64,000 nt of DNA from positions 13,854,992 to 13,918,991 of the forward strand of contig OX326958.1 of the NCBI GenBank assembly GCA_946800325.1. The letters are read 5' to 3'. The DNA comes from Luzula sylvatica (Eukaryota > Streptophyta > Magnoliopsida > Poales > Juncaceae). Under the pieces are notes generated by a model. It was not told where the DNA came from. It did no database searches and saw nothing but the letters and a program-made list of their open reading frames with translations. Position numbers and translations under genes: made by a program. Positions 22,690-35,300 of the stretch are shown piece by piece. Within the stretch, counting starts at the first letter, position 1, and every line of letters starts with the position of its first letter.

Positions 22690-25600
22690 GGGGGGGTAAA
22701 AATCTCTAAAGGGGGGGGGGGGGGGTAGGGGGTAAAAATCTCCAAAGGGGGGGGGGGGAAGGAGGTAAAAATATCCAAAGGGGGGGGGGTAGGGGGTAAA
22801 AATCTCTAAAGGGGGGGTAGGGGGTAAAAATCTCCAAAGGGGGGGGGGGTAGGGGTAAAAATCTCCAAAGGGGGGGGGGTAGGGGGTAAAAATCTCCAAG
22901 GGGGGGGTAGGGGATAAAAATCTTCAAAAGGGGGGTAGGGGGTAAAAATCTCCAAAGGGGGGGTAGGGGGTAAAAATATCCAAAGGGGGGTAGGGGGTAA
23001 AAATCTCGAAAGGGGGGGTAGGGGGTAAAAATCTCCCAAGGGGGGGTAGGGGGTAAAAATCTCCAAAGGGGGGGTAGGGGGTAAAAATCTCCAAAGGGGG
23101 GGGGGGTAGGGGGTAAAAATCTACAAAGGGGGGGGGGGGTAGGGGGTAAAAATCTCGGAAGGGGGGGGGGGTAAAAATCTCCAAAGGGGGGGTAGGGGGT
23201 AAAAATCTCCAAATGGGGGGGGGGGGGGGGGTAGGGGGTAAAAATCTCCAAAGGGGGGGTAGGGGTAAAAATCTCCAAAGGGGGGTAGGGGATACAAATC
23301 TCCAAAGTGGGGGTAGGGGTAAAAATCTCCAAAGGGGGGGGTAGGGGGTAAAAATCTCCAAAGGGGGGGAAGGGGGTAAAAATCTTCAAAGGGGGGGTAG
23401 GGGGTAAAAATCTCCAAAGGGGGGGTAGGGGGTAAAAATCTCCAAAGGGGGGGTAGGGGGTAAAAATCTCCAAAGGGGGGGTAGGGTGTAAAAATCTCCA
23501 AAGGGGGGGTAGGGTGTAAAAATATCCAAAGGGGGGATAGGGGTAAAAAGATCAAAAGGGGGGTAGGGGGTAAAAATCTCGGAAGGGGGGTAGGGAGTAA
23601 AAATCTCCGAAGGGGTGGTAGGGGGTAAAAATCTCCCAAGGGGGGGTAGGGGGTAAAGATCTCCAAAGGGGGGTAGGGGTCCAAATATCCAAAGGGGGGG
23701 TAGGGGTAAAAATCTCCAAAGGGGGGGTACGGGGTAAAAATTTCCAAAGGGGGGGGGGGGGTAGGGGGTAAAAATCTTCAAAGGGGGGGGTAGGGGGTAA
23801 AAATCTCCAAAGGGGGGGTAGGGGGTAAAAATATCCAAAGGGGGGTAGGGGGTAAAAAGCTCTAAAGGGGGGTAGGGGGTAAAAATCTCCAAAGGGGGGG
23901 TAGGGGGTAAAAATCTCCGAAAGTGGGGTAGGGAGTAAAAATCTCCGAATGGGGGGTAGGGAGTAAAAAACTCCGAAGGGGGGGGGGGTAGGGGGTAAAA
24001 ATCTCCAAAGGGGGGGTAGGGGGTAAAAATATCCAAAGGGGTGTAGGGGGTAAAAATCTCCCAAGTGGGGGTAGTGGTAAAAATCTCCAAAGGGGGGTAG
24101 GGGGTAAAAATCTCCAAAGGGGGGGGGGGGGGGGTAGGGGGTAAAAATCTCCAAAGGGGGGGTAGGGGTAAAAATCTCCAAAGGGGGGGGTAGGGGGTAA
24201 AAATCTCCAAAGGGGGGGGGGGGTAGGGTGTAAAAATATCCAAAGGGGGGGGGGTAGGGGGTAAAAATATCCAAACGGGGGGTAGGGGGTAAAAATCTCG
24301 GAAGGGGGGGGGGGGGGGGGTAGGGAGTAAAAATCTCCGAAGGGGGGTGGGGGGGGGGGTAGGGGGTAAAAATCTCCAAAGGGGGGGTAGGGGGTAAAAA
24401 TCTCGAAGGGGGGGGGGGGTAGGGGGTAAAAATCTCCAAAGGGGGGGTAGGGGGTAAAAATCTCCAAAGGGGGGGGGGGGTAGGGAGTAAAAATCTCCAA
24501 AGGGGGGGGTAGCGGGTAAAAATCTACAAAGGGGGGGGGGGTAGGTGGTAAAAATCTCGGAAGGGGGGGGGTAGGGAGTAAAAATCTCCGAAGGGGGGGG
24601 GGTAGGGGGTAAAAATCTCCAAAGGGGGGGTAGGGGGTAAAAATCTCCAAAGGGGGGGTAGGGGGAAAAAATCTCCAAAGGGGGGGTAGGGGGTAAAAAT
24701 CTCCAAAGGGGGGGTAGGGTGTAAAAATATCCAAAGGGGGGGGGGGTAGGGGTAAAAATATCCAAAGGGGGGGTAGGGGGTAAAAATCTCCAAAGGGGGC
24801 GTAGGGGTAAAAATCTCCAAAGGGGGGGTAGGGGTAAAAATCTCCAAAGGGGGGGGTAGGGGTAAAAATCTCCATAGGGGGGGGGGGTAGGTGGTAAAAA
24901 TCTCCAAAGGGGGGGTAGGGGTAAAAATCTCCAAAGGGGGGGGGGGGGTAGGGGGTAAAAATCTCCAAAGGGGGGGTAAGGGGGAAAAATCTTCAAATGG
25001 GGGGGGGGGGGGGGTAGGGGGTAAAAAGCTCCAAAGGGCGGGGTAGGGGGTAAAAATATCCAAAGGGGGGTAGGGGGTAAAAATCTCCAAAGGGGGGGTA
25101 GGGGGTAAAAATCTCGGAAGGGGGGGGGTAGGGAGTAAAAATCTCCGAAGGGGGGGGGGTAGGGGGTAAAAATCTCCAAAGGGGGGGGTAGGGGGTAAAC
25201 ATCTCCAAAGGGGGCGGAGTAGGGGGTAAAAATCTCCAAAGGGGGGGGGGGGGGTAGTGGATAAAAATCTCCAAAGGGGGGGTAGGGGGTAAAAATATCC
25301 AAAGGGGGGGTAGGGGGAAAAAAATCTCAAAAAGGGGGGTAGGGGGTAAAAATCTCCAAAGGGGGGGTAGGGTGTAAAAATATCCAAAGGGGGGGTAGGG
25401 GTAAAAATATCCAAAGTGGGGGTAGGGGGTAAAAATCTCGGAAGGCGGGGGGGGGGGGGGGGGGGGGTAGGGGTAAAAATATCCAAAGGGGTGGTAGGGG
25501 GTAAAAATCTCCATAGGGGGGGGTAGGGGGTAAAGATCTCCAAAGGGGGGGGGGGTAGGGGTAAAAATCACCAAAGGGGGGGTAGGGGTAAAAATCTCCA

Positions 25601-28600
25601 AAGGGGGCGTAGGGGTAAAAATCTCCAAAGGGGGGGTAGGGGTAAAAATCACCAAAGGGGGGGTAGGGGGTAAAAATCTCTAAAGGGGGGGGTAGGGGTA
25701 AAAATCTCCAAAGGGGGGGGGGAGGGGGTAAAAATCTCCAAAGGGGGGGTAGGGGGTAAAAATCTCCAAGGGGGGGGGGGTAGGGGGTAAAAATCTTCAA
25801 AGGGGGGGGGGGGGTAGGGGGTAAAAATCTCCAAAGGGGGGGTAGGGGGTAAAAATATCCAAAGGGGGGGTAGGGGGTAAAAATCTCCAAATGGGGGGTA
25901 GGGGTAAAAATCTCCAAAGGGGGGGTAGGGGGTAAAAATCTCCAAAGGGGGGGTAGGGGGTAAAAATCTCCAAAGGGGGGGTGGGTAGGGGGTAAAAATA
26001 TCCAAAGGGGGGGTAGGGGGTAAAAATCTCCAAAGGGGGGGGGGGGGTAGGTGTAAAAATCTCCAAAGGGGGGGTAGGGTGTAAAAATCTCCAAAGGGGG
26101 GGTAGGGGGTAAAAATCTTCAAAGGGGGGGGGGGGGTAGGGGGTAAAAATCTCCAAAGGGGGGGGTAGGGGGTAAAAATATCCAAAGGGGGGGTAGGGGG
26201 TAAAAATCTCGAAAGGGGGGGTAGGGGGTAAAAATCTCCAAAGGGGTAGGGGGTAAAAATCTCCAAAGGGGGGGTAGGGGGTAAAAATCTCCCAAGGGGG
26301 GGGGAGGGGGTAAAAATCTCCCAAGGGGGGGTAGGGGGTAAAAATCTCCAATTGGGGGGGGGGGGGGGGGAGGGGGTAAAAATCTCCAAAGGGGGGGGGG
26401 GGTAGGGGGTAAAAATCTACAAAGGGGGGGTTGGTAGGGGGTAAAAATATCCAAAGGGGGGGTAGGGGGTAAAAATCTCTAAAGGGGGGGTAGGGGTTAA
26501 AAATCTCCAAAGGGGGGGGGTAGGGGTAAAAATCTGTAAAGGGGGGGTAGGGAGTAAAAATCTACAAAGGGGGGGGGGGTAGGGGGTAAAAATCTCCAAA
26601 GGGGGGGGGGGTAGGGGGTAAAAATCTCCAAAGGGGGGGGGGGGTAGGGTGTAAATATATCCAAAGGGGTGGTAGGGGGTAAAAATCTCTAAAGGGGGGG
26701 GGGGTAGGGGGTCAAAATCTCCAAATGGGCGGTAGGGGTAAAAATCTCCAATAGGGAGGTAGGCGGTAAAAATCTCCAATGGGGGGGTAGGGTGTAAAAA
26801 TCTCCAAAGGGGGGGGTAGGGGGTAAAAATCTCCAAAGGGGGGGTAGGTGGTAAAAATATCCAAAGGGGGGGGGGGGGGGGGTAGGGGGTAAAAATCTCG
26901 GACGGGGGGGGGGGGGGGGGTAGGGAGTAAAAATCTACGAAGGGGTGGTAGGGGGTAAAAATCTCCGATGGGGGGGTAGGGGGTAAAAATCTCCAAAGGG
27001 GGGGTAGGGGGTAAAAATCTCCAAAGGGGGGTTTGGGTAAAAATCTCCGAAAGGGGGATAGGAGGGTAATAATCTCCAAAGGGCGGATGATAGGTGTAAA
27101 AATCTCTATAGGGGGGGTGGTTGGTGGTAAAAATCTCCATAGGGGGGGTAGGGGGTAAAAATCTCCCAAGGGGGGGTAGGGGGTAAAAATCTCCAAAGGG
27201 GGGGTAGGGGGCAAAAATATCCAAAGAGGGGGGGTAGGGGGTAAAAATCTCCAAAGGGGGGGTAGGGGGTAAAAATCACCCAAGGGGGGGTAGGGGGTAA
27301 AAATCTCCAAAGGGGGTGGGGTAGAGGGTAAAAATCTCCAAAGGGGGGGGGTAGGGGGTAAAAATCTCCAAAAGGGGGGGAGGGGTAGGGGGGTAAAAAT
27401 ATCACAAGGGGGGGGTAGGGGTAAAAATCTCCAAAGGGGGGGGGGGGGTAGGGGGTAAAAATCTCCCAAGGGGGGGTAGGGGTAAAAATCTCCAAAGGGG
27501 GTTAGGGGGTAAAAATCTGCAAAGGGGGGGGGGGGGGGGTAGGGGGTAAAAATCTCCAAAGGGGGGGTAGGGGGTTAAAATATCCAAAGGGGGGTAGGGG
27601 GTAAAAATATCCAAAGGGGGGGTAGGGGGTAAAAATCTCCAAAGGGGGGGTAGGGGGTAAAAATCTCCAAAGGGGGGGGGGGGGGGTAGGGGGTAAAAAT
27701 CTCGGAAGGGGGGGGTAGGGAGTAAAAATCTCCGAAGGGGGGGGGGTAGGGGGTAAAAATCTCAAAAGGGCGGGTAGTGGGTAAAAATCTCCAAAGGGGG
27801 GGTAGGGGGTAAAAATATCCAAAGGGGGGTAGGGGGTAAAAATCTCTAAAGGGGGGGTAGGGGGAAAAAATCTCCCAAGGGGGGGGGGGGGGGGTAGGGG
27901 GTAAAAATCTCCAAAGGGGGGGGGGTAAAAATCACCAAAGGGGGGGTAGGGTGTAAAAATATCCAAAGGGGTGTAGGGGGTAAAAATCTCGAAAGGGGGG
28001 GGTAGGGTGTAAAAATATCCAAAGGGGGTGTAGGGGGTAAAAATCTCGAAAGGGGGGGTAGGGGGTAAAAATCTTCAAAGGGGGGGTAGGGGGTAAAAAT
28101 CTCCAAAGGGGGGGTAGGGTGTAAAAATATCCAAAGGGGGTGTAGGGGGTAAAAATCTCGAAAGGGGGGGTAGGGGGTAAATATCTCGAAAGGGGGGTTT
28201 GGGTAAAAATCTCCGAAAGGGGGGTAGGAGGGTAATAATCTCCAAAGGGGGGATCGTAATTGTAAAAATCTCTAAAGGGGGGGTGGTAGGTGGTAAAAAT
28301 CTCCATAGGGGGGGTAGGGGGTAAAAATCTCCCAAGGGGGGGTAGGGGGTAAAAATCTCCAAGGGGGGGGGGGGGGGGGGGTAGGGGGTAAAAATCTTCA
28401 AAGGGGGGGGGGGTAGGGGGTAAAAATATCCAAAGGGGGGGTAGGGGGTAAAAATCTCCAAAGGGGGGGTAGGGGGTAAAAATCTACAAAGGGGGGGGGG
28501 GGTAGGGGGTAAAAATCTACAAAGGGGGGGGGGTAGGGGGTAAAAATATCCAAAGGGGGGGTAGGGGGTAAAAATCTCGAAAGGGGGGGTAGGGGGTAAA

Positions 28601-29151
28601 AATCTCCAAAGGGGGGGTAGGGGTAAAAATCTCCAAAGGGGGGGGGGTGGTAGGGGGTAAAAATCTCCAAAGGGAGGGTAGGGGGTAAAATTCTCCAAAG
28701 GGGTAGGGGGTAAAAATCTCTAAAGGGGGGGTAGGGGGTAAAAATCTCCAAAGGGGGGGTAGGTGTAAAAATCTCCAAAGGGGGGGTAGGGGGTAAAAAT
28801 CTCCAAAGGGGGGGTAGGGGGTAAAAATATTCAAAGGGGGGGGGGTAGGGGTAAAAATCTCCAACGGGGCGGTAGGGGGTAAAAATATACAAAGGGGGGT
28901 AGGGGGTAAAAATCTCCAAAGGGGGGTAGGGGGTAAAAATCTACTAAGGGGGGGTAGGGGGTAAAAATCTCCAAAGGGGGGGTAGGGGGTAAATATATCC
29001 CAAGGGGGGGGGGGGTAGGGGGTAAAAATCTCCCAAGGGGGGGTAGGGGGTAAAAATCTCCAAAGGGGGTGTAGGGGGTAAAAATCTCGGAAGGGGGGGT
29101 AGGGAGTAAATATCTCCGAAGGGGGGGGGGGGGGTAGGGGGTAAAAATCTC
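22690..29151 (+). repeat. 28-bp G-rich minisatellite, block 1 (G-rich on plus strand)
   Basis: The unit is G7-TA-G5-TAAAAATCTCCAAA (28 bp), repeated about 230 times. G runs vary from about 4 to more than 20, and common variants are CTCGGAAG, CTCCGAAG, CTCCCAAG and ATATCCAAAG. A variant segment with ATCTCCGAAAG then TAATAATCTCC recurs about 1.17 kb apart (27,031 and 28,197), showing higher-order structure. There is no gene inside. Confidence 0.97.
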
Positions 29152-29351
29152 NNNNNNNNNNNNNNNNNNNNNNNNNNNNNNNNNNNNNNNNNNNNNNNNN
29201 NNNNNNNNNNNNNNNNNNNNNNNNNNNNNNNNNNNNNNNNNNNNNNNNNNNNNNNNNNNNNNNNNNNNNNNNNNNNNNNNNNNNNNNNNNNNNNNNNNNN
29301 NNNNNNNNNNNNNNNNNNNNNNNNNNNNNNNNNNNNNNNNNNNNNNNNNNN
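29152..29351. other. Assembly gap (200 N)
   Basis: Exactly 200 unknown bases, a size typical of an arbitrary scaffold gap. The strand on which the satellite is G-rich differs on the two sides. Confidence 0.98.
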
Positions 29352-32300
29352 CCCCCCTTTGGATATTTTTACCCCTACCCCCCTTTGGATATTTTTACAC
29401 CCTACCCCCCCCTTTGGAGATTTTTACCCCCTACCCCCCCCCCCCCCTTTGGAGATTTTTACCCCCTACCCCCCCTTTGGAGATTTTTACCCCCTACCCC
29501 CACCCTTGGGAGATTTTTACCCCCTACCCCCCACCCTTTGGATATTTTTACCCCCTACCGCCCCTTTGGAGATTTTTACCCCCTACCCCCCCTTTGGAGA
29601 TTTGTACCCCCTACCCCCCCCCCCCCCCCCCCCCCCTTCGGAGATTTTTACTCCCTACCCCCCCCCCCCCCCTTTGGAGATTTTTACCCCCTACCCCCCC
29701 TTTGGAGATTTTTACCCCTACCCCCCCTTTGGAGATTTTTACCCCCTACCCCCCCTTTGAAGATTTTTACCCCCTACCCCCCCTTTGGAGATTTTTACCC
29801 CTACCCCCCCTTTGGAGATTTTTACCCCCTACCCCCCCTTTGGAGATTTTTACCCCTACCCCCCCTTTGGAGATTTTAACCCCTACCCCCCCCTTTGGAG
29901 AACTTTACCCCCTACCCCCCCTTGGGAGATTTTTACCCCCTACCACTCCTCCCCCCCCCCCCCCCCCATTGGAGATTTTTACCCTACCCCCCCCCCCCCC
30001 CCCCCCCCCATTGGAGATTTTTACCCCATACCCCCCCTTTGGAGATTTTTACCCCCTACCCCCCCTTTGAAGATTTTTACACCCCTAAGATTGTTGCCCC
30101 TACCCCCCTTTGGAGATTTTTACCCCCTACCCCCCCATTTAGAGATTTTTACCCCCTACCCGCCCTTTGGAGATTTTTACCCCCTACCCCCCCTTTGGAG
30201 ATTTTTACCCCCTACCCCCCCTTTGGAGATTTTTACCCCTACCCCCCCTTTGGAGATTTTTACCCCCTACCCCCCCCTTTGGAGATTTTTACCCCCTACC
30301 CCCCCATTTGGAGATTTTTACCTCTACCCCCCCCTTTGGAGATTTTTACCCCATACCCCCCCTTTGGAGATTTTTACCCCCTACCCCCCCCTTTGGATAT
30401 TTTTATCCCCTACCCCCCCTTGGGAGATTTTTCCCCCCTACCCCCCCCCCCCCCCTTTAGAGATTTTTACCCCCCTACCCCCCTTTGGATATTTTAACCC
30501 CCTACCCCCCCCTTTGGAGATTTTTACCCCCTACCCCCCCTTTGAAGATTTTTACCACCTACCCCCCCTTTGGAGATTTTTACCCTCTACCCCCCCTTTG
30601 GAGATTTTTACCCCTACCCCCCCCTTTGGAGATTTTTACCCCCCACCCCCCTTTAGAGATTTTTACCCCCTACCCCCCCCTTTGGAAATTTTTACCCCTA
30701 CCCCCCCTTTGGAGATTTTTACCCCTACCCCCCCTTTGGAGATATTTACCCCCACCCCACCCCCCCTTGGGAGCTTTTTACCCCCTACCACCCCTTCGGA
30801 GATTTTTACTCCCTACCCCCCCTTCCGAGATTTTTACTCCCTACCCCCCCTTCCGAGATTTTTACCCCCTACCCCCCCTTTGAAGATTTTTACCCCCTAC
30901 CCCCCCTTTGGAGATTTTTACCCCCTACCCCCCTTTGGATATTTTTACCCCCTACCCCCCCCTTGGGAGATTTTTACCCCGTACCCCCCCCCCCCTTTAG
31001 AAATTTTTACCCCCTACCACCCTTTGGATATTTTTACTCCCTACACCCCCTTTGGAGATTTTTACCCCATACCCCCCCTTTGAAGATTTTTAACCCCTAC
31101 CCCCCCTTTGGAGATTTTTACCCCCTACCCCCCCTTTAGAGATTTTTACCCTACCCCCCCCCCCCCCCCCATTGGAGATTTTTACCCCCTACCCCCCCTT
31201 TGGAGATTTTTACCCCCTACCCCCCCTTTGGAGATTTTTACCCCCTACCCCCCCTTTGGATATTTTTACCCCCTACCCCCCCTTTGGAGAATTTTACCCC
31301 CCCCCCCCCCCCCCCCCCGCTTTAGAGATTTTTACCCCCTACCCCCCTTTGGATATATTTACCCCCTACCCCCCCTTTGGAGATTTTTACCCCATACCCC
31401 CCCTTTGAAGATTTTTACCCCCTACCCCCCCTTTGGAGATTTTTACCCCCAACCCCCCTTTGGAGATTTTTACCCCTACCCCCCCTTTGGAGATTTTTAC
31501 CCCTTACCCCCCCTTTGGAGATTTTTACCCCTACCCCCCCTTTGGAGATTTTAACCCCTACCCCCCCTTTGGAGAACTTTACCCCCTACCCCCCCTTGGG
31601 AGATTTTTACCCCCTACCAACCCTTCGGAGATTTTTACCCCATACCCCCCCTTTGGAGATTTTTACCCCCTACCCCCCATTGAAGATTTTTACCCCCTAC
31701 CCCCCCCTTTGGAGATTTTTACCCCCTACCCCCCCTTTGGAGATTTCTGCCCCTACCCCCCCTTTGGAGATTTTTACCCCCTACCCCCACTTTAGAGATT
31801 TTTACCCCCTACCCGCCCTTTGGAGATTTTTACACCCTACCCCCCCTTTGGAGATTTTTACCCCTACCCCCCCTATGGAGATTTTTACCCCTACCCCCCC
31901 TTTGGAGATTTTTACCCCCTACCCCCCCTTTGGAGATTTTTACCCCCTACCCCCCATTTGGAGATTTTTACCCCTACCCCCCCTTTGGAGATTTTTACCC
32001 CCTACCCCCCCTTTGGAGATTTTTACCCCCTACCCCCCCTTTGGATATTTTTACCCCCTACCCCCCCTTGGGAGATTTTTGCCCCCTCCCCACCCCCCTT
32101 TAGAGATTTTTACCCCCTACCCTCCTTTGGATATTTTTACCCCCTACCCCCCCATTGGAGATTTTTACCCCCTAACCCCCCCCCCCCTTTGAAGATTTTT
32201 ACCCCCTACCACCCCTTTGGAGATTTTTACCCTCTACCCCCCCTTTGGAGATTTTTACCCCTACCCCCCCTTTGGAGATTTTTACCCCCTACCCCCCTTT

Positions 32301-35300
32301 AGAATTTTTTACCCCCTACCCCCCCTTTGGAGATTTTTACCCCAACCTCCCCCCCCCTTTGGAGATTTTTACCCCTACCCCCCCTTTGGAGATCTTTACC
32401 CCCACCCCCCCCCCCCCCCCTTGGGAGATTTTTACCCCCTACCCCCCTTTGGATATTTTCACCCCTACCCCCCTTTAAATATTTTTACACCCTACCCCTC
32501 CTTTGGAGATTTTTACACCCTACCCCCCCTTTGGAGATTTTTACCCCCTACCCCCCCTTTGGAGATTTTTACCCCCTACCCCCCCTTTGGAGATTTTTAC
32601 CCCCTACCCCCCCTTTGGAGATTTTTACCCCTACCCCCCCTTTGGAAATTTTTACCCCTACCCCCCCTTTGGAGATTTTTACCCCTACCCCCCCTTTGGA
32701 GATTTTAACCCCGACCCCCCCTTTGGAGATATTAACCCCTACCCCCCCTTTGGAGAACTTTACCCCCTACCCCCCCCCCCCCCCCCCCTTGGGAGATTTT
32801 TACCCCCTACCCACCTTTGGAGATTTTTACCCCGTACCCCCCCCCCCCTTTAGAGATTTTTACCCCCTACCCCCCCTTAGGAGATTTTTACCCCTACCCC
32901 CCCTTTGGAGATTTTTACCCCGTACCCCCTTTAGAGATTTTTACCCCCTACCCCCCCTTTGGAGATTTTTACCCCTAACCCCCCCTTTGGAGATTTTTAC
33001 CCCCTACCCCCCCTTTGGAGATTTTTACCCCCTACCCCCCCTTTGGAGATTTTTACCCCCTACCCCCCATTTGGAGATTTTTACCTCTACCCCCCCTTTG
33101 GAGATTTTTACCCCCTACCCCCCCTTTGGAGATTTTTACCCCCTACCCCCCCTTTGGATATTTTTATCCCCTACCCCCCCTTTGGAGATTTTTACCTCTA
33201 CCCCCCCTTTGGAGATTTTTACCCCCTACCCCCCCTTTGGAGATTTTTACCCCCTACCCCCCATTTCGAGATTTTTACCCCCTACCCCCCCTTTGAAGAT
33301 TTTTACCCCCTACCCCCCCTTTGGAGATTTTTACCCCCAACCCCCCCTTTGGAGATTTTTACCCCTACCCCCCCTTTGGAGATTTTTACCCCCTACCCCC
33401 CCTTTGGAGATTTTTACCCCCTACCCCCCCTTTGGAGATTTTTACCCCCTAACCCCCCTTTGGAGATTTTTACCCCCTACCCCCCATTTGGAGATTTTTA
33501 CCTCTACCCCCCCTTTGGAGATTTTTACCCCCTACCCCCCCTTTGGAGATTTTTACCCCCTACCCCCCCTTGGGAGATTTTTCCCCCCTACCCCCCCCCC
33601 CCCTTTAGAGATTTTTACCCACTACCCCCCTTTGGATATTTTTACCCCCTACCCCCCCTTTGGAGATTTTTACCCCCTACCCCCCTTTGAAGATTTTTAC
33701 CCCCTACCCCCCCTTTGGAGATTTTTACCCTCTACCCCCCCTTTGGAGATTTTTACCCCCTACCCCCCCTTTGGAGATTTTTACCCCCTACCCCCCATTT
33801 GGAGATTTTTACCCCTACCCCCCCTTTGGAGATTTTTACCCCCTACCCCCCCTTTGGAGATTTTTACCCCCTACCCCCCCTTTGGATATTTTTACCCCCT
33901 ACCCCCCCTTGGGAGATTTTTGCCCCCTCCCCACCCCCCTTTAGAGATTTTTACCCCCTACCCCCCTTTGGATATTTTTACCCCCTACCCCCCCATTGGA
34001 GATTTTTACCCCCTACCCCCCCCCCCCCCCTTTGAAGATTTTTACCCCCTACCACCCCTTTGGAGATTTTTACCCTCTACCCCCCCTTTAAAGATTTTTA
34101 CCCCTACCCCCCCTTTGGAGATCTTTACCCCCCCCCCCCCCCCCTTGGGAGATTTTTACCCCCGACCACCCCTTCGGAGATTTTTACTCCCTACCCCCCC
34201 TTCCGAGATTTTTACCCCCTACCCCCCTTTGGATATTTTCACCCCTACCCCCCTTTGGATATTTTTACACCCTACCCCCCCTTTGGAGATTTTTACACCC
34301 TACCCCCCCTTTGGAGATTTTTACCCCCTACCCCCCCTTTGGAGATTTTTACCCCCTACCCCCCCTTTGGAGATTTTTACCCCCTACCCCCCCTTTGGAG
34401 ATTTTTACCCCTACCCCCCCTTTGGAGATTTTTACCCCTACCCCCCCTTTGGAGATATTAACCCCTACCCCCCCTTTGGAGAACTTTACCCCCTACCCGC
34501 CCCTTGGGAGATTTTTACCCCCTACCCACCTTTGGAGATTTTTACCCCGTACCCCCCCCCCCCCCCCCCTTTAGAGATTTTTACCCCCTACCCCCCCTTA
34601 GGAGATTTTTACCCCTACCCCCCCTTTGGAGATTTTTACCCCGTACCCCCCTTTAGAGATTTTTACCCCCTACCACCCCTTTGGAGATTTTTACCCCTAA
34701 CCCCCCCTTTGGAGATTTTTACCCCCTACCCCCCCTTTGGAGATTTTTACCCCCTACCCCCCCTTTGGAGATTTTTACCCCCTACCCCCCATTTGGAGAT
34801 TTTTACCTCTACCCCCCCTTTGGAGATTTTCACCCCCTACCCCCCCTTTGGAGATTTTTACCCCCTACCCCCCCTTTGGATATTTTTATCCCCTACCCCC
34901 CCTTGGGAGATTTTTCCCCCCTACCCCCCCCCCCCCTTTAGAGATTTTTACCCCCTACCCCCCTTTGGATATTTTTACCCCCTACCCCCCCTTTGGAAAT
35001 TTTTACCCCTACCCCCCCTTTGGAGATTTTTACCCCTACCCCCCCTTTGGAGATATTTACCCCCACCCCACCCCCCTTGGGAGATTTTTACCCCCTACCA
35101 CCCCTTCGGACATTTTTACTCCCTACCCCCCCTTCCGAGATTTTTACTCCCTACCCCCCCTTACGAGATTTTTACCCCCTACCCCCCCTTTGAAGAGTTT
35201 TACCGCCTACCCCCCCTTTGGAGATTTTTACCCCCTACCCCCCTTTGGATATTTTTACCCCCTACCCCCCCTTGGGAGATTTTTACCCCGTACCCCCCCC